From Takakia lepidozioides (taxonomy: Eukaryota; Streptophyta; Takakiopsida; Takakiales; Takakiaceae), in NCBI GenBank assembly GCA_030704615.1, contig CM060732.1, positions 56,525,053 to 56,589,052 on the forward strand: a DNA stretch of 64,000 bases, given 5' to 3'. The notes under the pieces were generated by a model that searched no databases, was not told the origin of the DNA, and was given only the letters and a program-made list of their open reading frames with translations. Positions 22,378 to 32,862 of the stretch are shown here, piece by piece (position 1 is the first letter of the stretch; the number at the start of each line of letters is the position of its first letter). Made by a program: the position numbers and the translations under genes.

Positions 22378-22960
22378 ACAGAGGTGGCTGCCCCCAATAA
22401 CACACCGGCTGCACTAGCCTTGGCAGCAGGTGTCAGTGCTGCACGTGTAGCTCTCCCCAATGGCATAGAAACCTCCGCCTCGGTAATAGTCGGGCGAGAA
22501 CTAGGTGCCATGGATGGCGTCGACACTGTCTCCGCCAATGTGAATGACTGAGGAAGCCTCGCCTGACGGCTTGCCTCCCCACCTCGTGGATCCAACTCCA
22601 CCTCTGCACCTCGTGGCTCAGGAACTCGTGCTGCTCCTCGAGTCACGGCTGCAGCAGACTCCACCTGCTCAAGTGGTAGTGCTGCTCCGCACATGAATCC
22701 CATGCCTCCCATATCTCCTCCCTCAGGCGCTGGAGGTGGACCATCCCGCCTGGGAGCCGGTACCGCCTGAGCTGTAGCCATGGCAGCGAGCCTCTGCTCT
22801 AGCTGCTGAAGCCGGTTGGCCATGCCTTGGTCAACACCCTGACCTCCGCGTCCGTGGCCATGTTGAGCTTGCCCTTGGCCTGAACCTCGTGCCCGACCAC
22901 CTCGTCCTCTCTGGGCTGGTCTACCTCGCCCCCGGCCACCTTGTGAACCCACTCTCATTG
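22329..22960 (-). pseudogene. Gly/Arg-rich Gag-like N-terminal region of the DNMT-bearing element
   Basis: Starts at MRVGSQGGRGRG (22958), with an RGG-rich basic head and a coiled segment (NRLQQLEQRLAAMATAQ), then proline/alanine-rich linkers. No capsid domain or zinc knuckle is visible, so if this is Gag it is reduced or has lost its core. A degenerate tRNA-iMet-like primer site (TAGTACTAGAGCCC, minus strand) lies about 80 bp upstream, supporting this as the 5' end of the element. Confidence 0.5.
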
Positions 22961-23041
22961 TTACTGCCTGTAGCCGTACTCCCCTCAAAACCCTTGGGTA
23001 ACTCCGTGATGACACTCACAATGTGCACCTCCCCCACGTGA

Positions 23042-23561
23042 CACTATAGGGCTCTAGTACTAATTCTAATAGTGACACGGGTGGGCACCTGTTGCAGTTT
23101 AAGGGTCATATCCCAATGGCTCAGGGCACCTGCATCTGCATCCACCGCAAGAACTCCTATGGTTGGCTGGTCATCAACCCAGCCTCACCATAGAAGAAAC
23201 ACTGGTGGTCTTGCTGGTCATCACTCCAGCCTCACCACCGACAGCATACTCTAGGATTGACCGGTGATCAAATCCGGCCTAATCCCTATGAAAGCAAGCG
23301 CCCACACAAAACCAACATGGCGCACAGTCAAGCATGCAGGTGTTGGGGGGGGCGGATCCAAACACAAGAAATCAAAACATCAACACCCCCACACCAAAAT
23401 CCAACTGCAATGCTGATCCTGCAGAATATCCCAGCCCAAAACCCCGGACTGACTGGCCTCCACCAAGAGAGGCTTTGGCAACTACGAGTACAAGGTAATG
23501 AAAATAGTACAGAGATGGAGGGGAAGAATAGAAGCCCGCCCAAGCAAGATCTAATCCTGAT
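23042..23561. other. Probable 5' untranslated/LTR remnant of the DNMT-bearing element
   Basis: About 500 bp without a gene. It holds a possible primer-binding site near 23050-23065 and a short direct repeat (GCTGGTCATCA...CCAGCCTCACC at about 23165 and 23215). I could not delimit an LTR, because no second copy of this sequence is in the window. Confidence 0.35.
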
Positions 23562-24296
23562 CTATGCTATCAACTTCCAGACTTCTCTCAAAGTGCCTCG
23601 CTCTGCATGATGGTAAGGTGTAGGAGGTATATCTATGTCCAGAAACCTGCCACTAACAGTAGCTCGCTCTAACCAACCCTCCTCCTCTTTCTGCCAGGTA
23701 GAGACAAAGCAACACTCTGCTATCTCCCGCTCACTGAACACTAAAGAAAACAAAGGTAGGGTCTGATAGTCTCTCAACTCGAAAGCTTTGAGACGGTTGC
23801 GGGTGTTCTCATTGCGAATGACTGCATCTCCTTCAAACAGAACAAACTTGTCCTCGCTAATGAACCCCCGCTCGTGGTTGCCTTGTGCAGAGCGTGTCCG
23901 GCTGCAACGCTGTCTGATTGCACAAACTTGTGTAGCTCCTGCTCCTCTGCTCCAATACACCACAGCCTTGTGGCTGAACACCTTGGTCCCCGGGGCTGTC
24001 TTTGGCTGTGTTCCAAGCCTAGCTTTCACCGACTTGGGTATTTCACTTACAGCTGCAGAACTGCTGGCTCCAACAGAGTTCTGACTGTCCAAAGCGATAT
24101 CGAGGCCCTCAACGCCAACTACAGCAGTCTGTTGTCTACTGCTAATGCCTGACTCCCAGTATGCAATCAACTCGTCCAACTGTTCTCCACTCAAATCAGT
24201 CTGAGTTCCTTGGGAAACATAAATCCTGTCCCCTTGTGTGCACAGGCTAAGAGAAGAGACCTGCCCTTCAATTACGTCCTCATTTCCCCCAGCCAT
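23562..24296 (-). CDS. Unrecognised 244-residue protein
   Basis: Open frame starting MAGGNEDVIEGQV. The first half is acidic and serine-rich; the middle has a basic Cys-containing stretch (VCAIRQRCSRTRS); the second half is mixed with hydrophobic beta-like segments (PLFSLVFSEREIAECCFVSTW). No family recognised. It lies upstream of the DNMT-bearing retrotransposon on the same strand, so it may be an extra ORF of that element or the capsid gene of a diverged lineage. A first exon of a host gene is also possible. Confidence 0.4.
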   Translation of the reverse strand: MAGGNEDVIEGQVSSLSLCTQGDRIYVSQGTQTDLSGEQLDELIAYWESGISSRQQTAVVGVEGLDIALDSQNSVGASSSAAVSEIPKSVKARLGTQPKTAPGTKVFSHKAVVYWSRGAGATQVCAIRQRCSRTRSAQGNHERGFISEDKFVLFEGDAVIRNENTRNRLKAFELRDYQTLPLFSLVFSEREIAECCFVSTWQKEEEGWLERATVSGRFLDIDIPPTPYHHAERGTLREVWKLIA

Positions 24297-24739
24297 ACAA
24301 GAAGGACATCCACAGATTTGTCTCTCAAATAGACCAGAATTGGTTCTAGAAACAGAATTGTGGATCTTTCACAACACACTCACACTCTAAAAATTCCATA
24401 GATTTTTAGCAGAGTCCCAAAAAACAGAAACCCCTCCCCAGATTTCCCCTTTCTGCAGCTATCCCCTCAAAAACTGAGTCAAACGGAGCTCATTTGACAA
24501 AGATATGACCAACCAGGCTCTTTAAACATTTAAATTAGATCAAAAAGGCCTTTTTTTTTTTTTAAACACCAAAACGTTCTCGCCATTACAACCTGTTCCC
24601 AGGTTATCTACGGGTTCCCGAGGCCATTCCCACATATATACCCCTCCCCGCTCCCCTGCGTTTGTACTTACTGCTTCTGCTCGCCTGTATTACTGCTCTC
24701 CCGCTCCTCTGTGTTCGTGCTCCCCTACTGCTTCCGCCC
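24297..24739. other. Non-coding stretch with T-run
   Basis: A/C-rich, with a T tract near 24549-24562 and pyrimidine-rich CTGCT/CCCGCTCC repeats to 24740. Possible promoter area for the minus-strand ORF that starts at 24296. No gene seen. Confidence 0.4.
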
Positions 24740-24880
24740 CCCCGTAAAAGTTGCCTTGCTTGATTGCATCATCATTTGCATCACCCAAGGCAGCCTGAGA
24801 CAGGTACTTTGCAGCGAGTTGGACATGCTTCACATTCTCCTGCTCTTGCACCAGCATGTGTCCATAAGAAGGAAGCACTG
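24740..24880 (-). pseudogene. Unidentified gene fragment (minus strand)
   Basis: About 45 residues with a protein-like composition: [20 protein letters not shown] followed by [13 protein letters not shown]. It lies back-to-back with the CSI-like fragment on the plus strand. Too short to identify; composition is compatible with a helical protein such as an LEA or chaperone. It ends against unrelated sequence on both sides. Confidence 0.35.
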
Positions 24881-25700
24881 AAGGCCCTGAAGAGTGCATC
24901 AAATAGTTGGCCCAATGCAGTGGGGGATGCAGGGGGCATAGTGGAGTTTTCCGCCCTCATTCTGCAAGTGGATCCTCAGCCTCCACATGCCCTTTTGGAA
25001 GCAGCAGCACCGGTGCTTTCCAATGTGCTCCGTTTCAGCTCACAGTATTATCTCAAAATACCAGTTGCGGTGCTTGTGAAGTTGCTGCGCCCAACCTGTG
25101 AGGCAACAGTGGTGGTGGCACTGAGTGCACTGCTAGTTCTGGAGAGGGATAATGCATCTAGTGCTGAAGGCATGGCTGAGACAGGTGCAGTGGAGGCACT
25201 GTTGGAGCTACTACGGTGCCATCAGTGCGAGGAAACTGCGGCACGCCTTGTGGAGGCCTTGTTCAACAACGTCAAAGTTCGTGACATGAAGGTAGCCAAA
25301 CTTGCCATTGCACCTTTGTCACAGTACTTGCTCAACCCACAGACACAAATGCAGCCAGCAAGGCTGTTGGCAGCATTGGCATTAGGGGATCTGTTTCAGC
25401 ATCAGGGCCTGTCTCGCAGTAGTGATGCAGTGTTAGCCTGCCGTGCTTTGGTGAGCTTGTTGGAGGATCAACCAAAATGAAGATGGTGGCCGTGTGCGCA
25501 CTGCAGAACTTGGTGTGCAACAGCCGGTCCAACAAGCGTGCAGTGGCTGAGGCTGGTGGTATTCAAGTGGTACAAGAGCTCCTGGCCTCAAGCAATTCGG
25601 AAACTGTAGGGCAAGCTGCTACATTGATCAAGCTTGTCTTTTCAAACCATACCATTCAAGAGTATGCCTCGAGTGAAATTATTCGGGCTCTATCGATTTC
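24866..25700 (+). pseudogene. CSI-type (cellulose synthase-interactive) armadillo-repeat fragment
   Basis: Armadillo-repeat text typical of plant CSI1/CSI3 proteins, which link cellulose synthase complexes to cortical microtubules: [98 protein letters not shown] and [19 protein letters not shown]. It covers about 275 codons of a protein usually near 2,100 residues. A one-base loss at about 25478 shifts the frame between EDQPK and [11 protein letters not shown]. It ends after [13 protein letters not shown] captured or decayed fragment without start, end or introns. Confidence 0.85.
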
Positions 25701-25949
25701 ATCTTTGGCAATGGCCGCTCCCTATACAGAGGATGCAAGCTGCACGCAGTGGCGGATACCTTCGGTTCATTGACTACACAGAAGAAGAACGAATCTCGCA
25801 TGGACACTGGTTTTTCTTTCGTGGATTGCTCTGTTTTTGGAACTGGCCTAGAGCACTTGTTTTGAAGAACCCATGCACTCCACCAGCCTGCGTAATGCCT
25901 CACGATGTGCGCTCATATCTTTGCTACCAAATCCTTCACCTTCTTCTCC

Positions 25950-26290
25950 CTTTCTGAAGGCCTCCTGTGCCTCTTGAAACAGCGTCTTGGACGTTGCTGG
26001 CAGCTTCACTTGCCTTCTCCTGAATGGTTTGCGCAGCGTCTGATATGGTGGAATGGAAATCCTTGCTAGCAGAGTCGGTGGAGTTCTTGGCCTTACCAAC
26101 GTTACTCTCAGCACCCTTCTTGGCATCGGATGTGGAGCCAAGGACAACTTCTTTCAGATTCTCAGCCTGCTGTCGGATAGTCGAGCCAAGATTCTCTACC
26201 TGGTTGGTACCATCCTTCAGCTTTCTCTTGTTGGTGCGGGCAGCAGAATCAGCTCGATTCTTCAGGTCAGCTGATGCCTTCCCTGCCTAC
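25950..26290 (-). pseudogene. LEA-like (late embryogenesis abundant) exon fragment
   Basis: An open minus-strand frame of about 112 codons without an initiating methionine. It is Lys/Ala/Ser/Asp-rich with an amphipathic 11-mer feel: KASADLKNRADSAARTNKRK, VENLGSTIRQQAENLKEVV, AESNVGKAKNSTDSASKDF and SDAAQTIQEKASEAASNVQD. This composition is typical of group 3/4 LEA or LEA-like apolipoprotein-type helices. It begins just after a possible AG acceptor near 26288 and ends at a stop in GRRR. Probably one exon of a larger gene or a captured piece; no partner exon is seen. Confidence 0.5.
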
Positions 26291-26740
26291 GGCGGTGCAC
26301 GGCTCTCATCCAGCCAAGCAGTCAGCAGCGCAGCCTACACACCCCACTCTTAGATATAACCACAGGTTGACAAAAATCGCAGCAGCATCTCAAGCCTCCT
26401 GTTCTGATCCCTGTGACCAAGCTATATTACAATAGTGCTTAACAAAAACAAAAACATCATATCTAGCTTAGCACTGGAAAACTAGATAGAAGCATCTCTC
26501 TCGAGTGATAAGAAAGCTAAAGGACACACACTCTTAACACAAGAAACATGAAATCCATCGCTATCACTCGTTAAGATAATAGTCAAGCCAGGGGCACCCC
26601 AAGCTATGGGGACTCCACCCCACAACAACCTATACTCCCATCATAAGCACACTCAGTCCTAAACGATGCAGGAGCTCGGTCGCGCAGGCTCAACTCGAGA
26701 GAGATGAGCCACGCGACTGCCGCTCTCGTGAAGATAAGGC

Positions 26741-26835
26741 CGTTCAGGTGTCAAACTAAACTTGACACCTGATTTAACACTTGACCTAAATCCAAGTGTT
26801 AAATACAAATAACTAGCTTTATTCTAGTTGTTTTC
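26741..26835. repeat. Three consecutive hairpins
   Basis: AGGTGTCAA/TTGACACCT, then TAACACTTG/CAAGTGTTA, then AACTAG/CTAGTT, each with a loop of 5-13 bases, lie in a row in AT-rich DNA. This could be a small inverted-repeat element or an RNA structure. No further copy is seen in the window. Confidence 0.5.
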
Positions 26836-28064
26836 ACATTGTGCTTATTTAACTTGACACGTATTTTTGCACTATGTCACAGGGGGGTATTGAAAAAGCG
26901 GCATGAGCATTGGATACGAGCTTCCGAGTGTGCAGTCTTTGTTGAGGGTGGCATGTTGTCCTTTCACCCCAATCTGCTAACTGGCCGGGACCTGTTATAA
27001 TTAGCGCACTATTGTGTGTTCTGGTCCCTAAGCTATCTTGCACTGGTAGTAGAGGATATGGTGCTTCTTTTAGGCTCTGTGCATGGCATTAGTACAGTGA
27101 TCATAGTAGAGTGGTATTAGCATGTACTGATTTCCTTTGAGCTTTTGATCATAGGAGCGAGTAACAATTCTGAACATTGATGGTATAAATATAATATTGC
27201 ATACGAGTTACAAATAGCTTTGACAGCAGAGAGTGCAATGATATTTCCAGGCTTTGAGCCGGGCAGTACTGTAGTGTCACATTAAGTTTTTGGTTATAGC
27301 AGCGAGTGGCAATGGTGAGCTTCGATGGTGTGTGGATATGTAACTGCATTCGGGTTTTGACAAGTATCCTTGACAGCGTTGCGTCTTTTTGCACATATGG
27401 GGACATTTTCCAATCTGCGTTTTGAGCAACCTAAACCTGCAGAGAAGGTGGGTGCTCTGACTGTATCCAAGGTGCACGTATGGTGGGTGCGTTCATTGGT
27501 CCTTATTTGTACGGTGTGTTTGCTACTTTGGTGCAAGACATTCTTGTTGTGCAGATCTCTTACTGTGGCTGTTTTTTGCTGCACTTGTACCAGGGCATTG
27601 TCTCTATGAGGGGCATCAACCAAGCATTGTTGTGGGCTTTGGGGACAGAGAAGCCAGCCTCTGTGGGGAGGGTTAGTGGGGGTTGCAGCAGACCCAGTTG
27701 GAGTAGGATTGTAGTACAGTTTAGGATTGCAGTACAGTTTAGGATTGCAGATTGCAGCAGATGAGCAGACACTATAGGACCTGTTGGCAGCATCTACGCC
27801 ACAGTGTGATGTAAAAAGGGCATTACATAGCATAAGAAAAAGAGATATTGCATTGTATCTCTCATACAGTCTAGTTCAGTGATATAATCTGAGTCTGCTT
27901 TTGGTGGCAGCTACGTTGAGTCTGTCTTGGCTGTTGAATATGCTATCCATGTGCCTACTCATTGGCGGTTTGCATGTGTATGTCCACTGTTGTTGTGCGC
28001 TCCATGTGATCAGCCCCCGTGGGTGCCGGTGTCTGGGGCTGCTTCCCTGTCATGGTGAGGGAGA

Positions 28065-28067
28065 GTA
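28065..28067. repeat. 3-bp target duplication GTA, left copy
   Basis: GTA directly precedes the CACTA terminus and is repeated at 60278-60280 after the other terminus. Three bases is the CACTA duplication length. Confidence 0.7.
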
Positions 28068-28096
28068 CACTAGAAGAGAAACCGGCTTTTTCCACG
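28068..28096 (+). repeat. CACTA terminal inverted repeat, left
   Basis: Perfect 29-bp inverted match to 60249-60277, ending in CTTTTTCCACG. Confidence 0.88.
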
Positions 28097-29403
28097 ATTT
28101 TTTCCACACTTTTTGCTGTGGAATCAGCCACAGTCCACACCTGCCGTGGGTGTAAGGAACGACTAGTGCTTTCGGACACCCCGTGGACGGCCTGGCTCTC
28201 GGGTGGCCCCGGGGAAAAGTCCACGGGTGACTTTTTCCACGGGAGGCTTTTTCCATGGGTGGGCTTTTTTCACGGGGTGCATGGTGACATGACCGCTGAC
28301 ATAGCTGACATGGCAAAGTGTGAAAAAGGCCAGTGTGGCATGTTTCACGGCGGATTTCACACCTTGAACAAGCCACTATGTGACACGTGTCATATTTCAC
28401 ACCTTCGACAAGTCACTATGCAACACGTGTTCGTTCATGTGTGGTGGTACACATTAATTAATTATTATTTGTTTTCCAATATTAAGTTTGAATATTAATG
28501 GATTTAATTTATTGTTATTATTATTATAGAAAAAATGGACAGTGGCCTGGATGAGAACATTATTAAATAACAAAATATTGAAATTATGTTTTTAGAAATT
28601 ATATTTATTCGCTCAGATACCAAAACACACCCTTTGCAGGGAAGGAGAGTTTGCCTTAGTGTCTATGCTGAGTTGCGTCTCCTACTCTATGTAATCTAAT
28701 AGACATTCACCTTTTTCCCTCGGTTGTCCCACCCTTGACTGCGGTCAGAAAAGCATTCATTCCACAGCTTCTCCTCATCTCTGTTACATGTTTCTAGATA
28801 CTTTCCTATTGTCACTTTGGCAGTATCATGTCAAAATCACTCCAAACTATGTACCATCTACCCATGCAGGTTTCTTGTAGCTAACCCTCCACAGGGAATC
28901 ATAAGTAATCTGGAGCTTGAAATCTGGCCCTCTTGGATGACACTCTATCCCTGCTCCTTCAGCTATCCATGCCTCTGCACAAATCATGCATACATCCTTG
29001 CATTGCTGTTAGCAGCTGACAATGGCAGCCTAGATTTGTTCCAGCAAACACCCAACTCAACTTATCACACTAGTTCCTATTCTCAATTGCATCTATCACT
29101 TTGTAATCCAAAGGCATTTACCTTCCAAGACAATTGTCCCAACATTGACTGGGGTCAGAAAAGTATTCATTCCACAACTTCTCCTCTCTGTTACCTATTT
29201 CTGGATACTTTCCTATTGTCACTTTGGCAGTATTATGTCAAAGTCACTCCAAACTATCAAAGGTTCACTCAACCACCTAACTTGCAGAAAATTCTTAAAA
29301 CATGAAAATTTAGGGCGATTCTGATAAGAGGGGAAAACAGAGTGAAATGGGTTGAAGAAGGTGCCTTGCATTGTCTGATTTTATCAATTGTGCCGCTGCT
29401 GCT
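28097..29403. other. CACTA interior, left part
   Basis: 28.10-28.30 kb holds subterminal TTTTTCCACGGG-type repeats. A segment of about 120 bp around 28735-28855 is repeated at 29150-29275 (GGTCAGAAAAG(T/C)ATTCATTCCAC...). At 28855-28905 there is similarity to 56575-56630 near the PPR fragments. 28.45-28.62 kb is AT-rich. No gene. Confidence 0.5.
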
Positions 29404-30365
29404 TGTTAGAGGGCTGCTTGAAACTTAGACGCTTTTACGGGATCTGTGGGGTACCCTTAATTTTTACACAGACTGAGACCAACAGGAGCCTTAGGGGAGA
29501 CAACAACAAGCTTTAGTGGGGGAGATACACAGCCCGACACAGCCCGTCACAGTCCAACCCAGCCAGTCACAGCCAACACAACCGTCACAGCTTCGCACAG
29601 CCGACACAGCCCAACACAGCCAGTCACAGCCCGACACAGCCGCCACAGCTTTGCACAGCCCTATATAGCCCGACACAGCCAGTCACAGCCCGCCACAGCC
29701 TGATACAGCCAGTCACAGCTCGGCACAGCTGGGGAACAGTTATCATTGGCAGAGAACGACTGTGGGGGAACGACATCTGAAAAAGGAACGTGTACTACAG
29801 GGATGACGGTTAGTTAGGAAAGCGGTTAGAACAGCTCGTAGGTAGATAAAGCGAGGAGCGGGGACGTTGGGGGATCACTTCTTGGTGGGGGACTTCTGGC
29901 ATCACGGCTTGGGGAAAGAGAGGGAGAGCACATCACTGTGGGGAAAGATGAAGAGCACGGAGGAGGAGAAGTGACGATCTGTTGTTACTTGATGAATGCA
30001 AGCTGTAGAATTGTAATGTAGAGTAGATTAGAGACACCATGGCTTCAGCCTGATACTTGATAGATATTAATCTGATACATACTTCATACTCACACTGTGT
30101 AGAGAGACCTGAGTGAAGCTGTGGAATGAGTGGATGGAACTTGATAGATTTCTGAAGCAAACTGATACTTAATTGCAGACAGTAAGGTAACTCGCTAACA
30201 TGAATGCGGGAAGGAGTACGAATAGGAAACACCCCCATGATACACTAGCTGTAGGTCATGACTGATTGTTCTGAGCAAGCTGAGTGCTTAGAGATTTCCA
30301 ACTCTTCTATCTTGGAGTTCCCACCTCGGATAGCGAAGGGATGGGTGAGGAAAAGCCGCTCGACA
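29404..30365 (+). repeat. 5' LTR of the plus-strand retrotransposon
   Basis: 962 bp, TGTTAGAG...CGACA, followed by TTTGGCGACCATACTAGG (primer-binding region). U3 contains a tandem array of CACAGCC(N)2-3 decamers at 29527-29735. Same family as 31812-32781, 55611-56554 and 17674-18463. Confidence 0.9.
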
Positions 30366-30953
30366 TTTGGCGACCATACTAGGGAGCTGGGTCATGAACA
30401 ACCAGATGTGACAGGCATCTGGTGGGATCATGGAGGTAGGAGAATTAAAGATTTTGATGTGAATCAAATTCCCTGTGAAACTGAGAAGGAAAGATTGCCC
30501 AAACGATTCTTTCAGAGGTTCTTGGAATTGCCAGACGGTTGTAAAGAAAACATTCTTAAGAGAGTGCATGATGCTGACCCTGAGTGGGGTCTGGAGAAAG
30601 GAGTGATAAAGATTTATCAGGTGGCCTGTAGAGGAAGAGCACGTTGGTTACCAACACTAGTTTATGTGATAGCATTGCTATCCATTAAGCGAGTAGAGTT
30701 TGAAGGCTGGGAGGAAAGGAAGGTGAATGTTTATACTCATATGCATGAAGAACTTGTACTGGTAAAGAATTGGATTCCAAAGGATATTTTGTGGATCAAA
30801 CTCACACCAAAAACAGCTTTCCAAACTTGTTTGCCATATGGTTATATGGTAACGGAGACTTCTAGTATAGCCAAGGGTGCATTGAAGCTTGAAAGAAACC
30901 CAGGCATGTACGAGAGATACTACAGAAGAGAGTTTTGGTTACTGCCACATTAA
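30258..30953 (+). CDS. Gag N-terminal extension ORF, starting inside the LTR
   Basis: 231 codons from MTDCSEQAECLEISN to a TAA. The start lies 108 bp inside the LTR, and the frame reads through the LTR end and the primer-binding region without a break. It contains EWGLEKGVIKIYQVACRGRA and GWEERKVNVYTHM; no known domain. The same arrangement is seen at 17782-17290 (minus) and the start is also present in the 3' LTR at 56447. It is probably the head of Gag; decay after about residue 230 separates it from the gag domain. Confidence 0.65.
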   Translation: MTDCSEQAECLEISNSSILEFPPRIAKGWVRKSRSTFGDHTRELGHEQPDVTGIWWDHGGRRIKDFDVNQIPCETEKERLPKRFFQRFLELPDGCKENILKRVHDADPEWGLEKGVIKIYQVACRGRARWLPTLVYVIALLSIKRVEFEGWEERKVNVYTHMHEELVLVKNWIPKDILWIKLTPKTAFQTCLPYGYMVTETSSIAKGALKLERNPGMYERYYRREFWLLPH

Positions 30954-30973
30954 AGAAATGAAAGACATGGGAC

Positions 30974-31811
30974 ATGAGTGATGAAAGAGAAGCTAGACTC
31001 CAGAGATATTCAACAAAAAGAGAAAGTTATCTGAAAGCTAATTATCCATATCTTTGGGAGAGAGGAATAGACATAGGGGAATGATCTGGACCTCTCACAC
31101 CATTAAGATCAGAGAGTACATCACCCATACCGGAAGAACTAGAGTTGGATGCCACTCCTTCATTTTCTTTGCAAGGAAGATTAAGGGAATTGGTACGGGA
31201 AGAAGATCAACCACGAGGTGAAAGATCTGAGGTACATCCTTGGATAAAAGATTTGACAGAAATCTTTGATAAGAGTTGGCATGAAACACCAAAAGCAGGA
31301 ACTCCAGTTTCTGAAGCGGAAGGTGAAGAAGGAGGAGAGGATGTGGCAGAACCGGCAGAAGGTAGGGCCACAGATGGCGTTACAACCAACACGGGCAAAA
31401 CCACCTTTTCCAATATATTCAGGAAAATGGGATCCCGATGTACACATTAGCCAATTTGAGCACATATGTATAGTGAACAATGAGAATGGCGATGATGCCA
31501 AGATGAGATTGTTTCCTTGTTCACTTATCAAGAAAGCAAGTGAATGGTATGCAAGATTCCCTGATAATCATTTCGTAACCTGGAATGGCTTGAATACAAC
31601 ATTCCGAAATAGGTTCAGGACAAGTAAAACTGAGGATGAAGTGTATGGAAGTTTACAACAGTTAAAGCAAAAGAAGCATGAAACTGTTGAGGAGTATATG
31701 GAAAAGATGGAATTGATGATGAAAAAGTTGGATGCTGTACCAGCACTAGGTTTACAGAAGACTTGGTTTGTGAGTGGACTAAGACCAGAGTTGCAAAAGA
31801 AAGTGGATATG
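30974..31811 (+). pseudogene. Gag linker and gag domain, cut by the inner retrotransposon
   Basis: Acidic linker with an in-frame TGA near 31082, then, after a frame change near 31360, the gag domain (PTRAKPPFPIYSGKWDPDVH and on to GLRPELQKKVDMC). Homologous to 1690-2938. It ends at 31811, where the LTR end of a minus-strand copy begins. Confidence 0.8.
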
Positions 31812-32781
31812 TGTCGCGCGGCTTTTACTCACCCATCCCTTCGCTATCCGAGGCGGAAACTCCAAGATAGAAGAGTTGGAAATCTCTAAGCACTCAGCCC
31901 GCTCAGAACAATCAGTCATGACCTACAGCTAGTGTATCATGGGGGTGTTTCCTATTTGTTTTCCTTCCCGCATTCATGTTAGCTAGTTACCTTACTGTTG
32001 GTGATTAAGTATCAGTTTGCTTCAGCAATCTATCGAATTCCATCAACTCATCCATTCATTCCACATCTTCACTCAGATCTCTCTACACAGTGTGAGTATG
32101 AAGTATGTATCAGATTAATATCTATCAAGTATCAGGCTGAAGCCATGGGGTCTCTAATCTGCTCTACATTACAACTCTACTGCTTGCATTCATTAAGCAT
32201 CAACAGATCGTCCTCCTCCCACTCCGTGCTCTCCTTCTTTCTGCTCAGAGATGTGCTCTCTGCCTCATTTCCCCCAGTGATGTCCGAAGTCCCCCCAAGA
32301 AGTGCTCCCGAACTCCTTCTAGCAGTGATTCCCCAAGAAGTGATCATTTTCCAGTCCTCGCTCCTGGCTTTATCTTCCTACCCATTGTTCTAACCGTTTC
32401 CCTCACTAACCGTCATCCGTGAACTAACATGTTCCATTCGCAGATGTTGTTCCCCACAGTCGTTCCCTGTCCTGCTATCCGTTCCCTATGGTCGTGACAG
32501 CTATGTCAAGCTGTGACTGGCTGTGCGACTGTGTTGGACTATGTCAGCTGTGTCGAGCTGTGACTGGCTGTGTTGGCTGTGTCGGACTGTGACGGGCTGT
32601 GTTGACTGTGACGGGCTGTGACGGACTGTGACGAGCTGTGTTGGCTGTGACGGGCTGTGTAACCCCCCCTAAAGTGTGCTGCTGTCACCCCTAAGGTTCC
32701 TGTTGGTCTCAATCTGTGCAAAAATTAAGGGTACCCCACAGATCCCGTAAAAGTGTCTAAGTCCCAAGCAGCCTTCTAACA
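31812..32781 (-). repeat. 3' LTR of an inner minus-strand retrotransposon
   Basis: 970 bp. On the plus strand it runs TGTCGCGCGGC...TTCTAACA, the reverse complement of the family LTR, with a variable CACAGCC array (32490-32660). A purine tract on the minus strand (32782-32803) precedes it, then ORF3 upstream on that strand. It inserted into the gag gene of the outer element. Confidence 0.88.
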
Positions 32782-32862
32782 TTTACCCCTCTCCCTCTCA
32801 AAAAGCCGTGTCCTCACGGTTTACTGTTTGGGATTAGCAAACCTTTGTGAGCGAGCACCCTT

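Larger units (their letters stand above)
26291..28067. other. Unassigned sequence left of the CACTA element
   Basis: No convincing gene. 26.35-26.70 kb is A/C-rich. 27.1-28.06 kb has short plus-strand frames with membrane-like runs (for example VGAFIGPYLYGVFATLV at 27480) that I cannot join into a gene. GATCATAG and TAGAGTGGT words near 27.09-27.15 kb recur in the right flank at 60.55-60.62 kb, consistent with one locus interrupted by the CACTA insertion or with a local duplication. Confidence 0.35.

Noticed and set aside
27294-28155. Multi-exon membrane protein gene near 27.4-28.1 kb
   Set aside because: Hydrophobic short frames on both strands, no consistent splice sites or family match.
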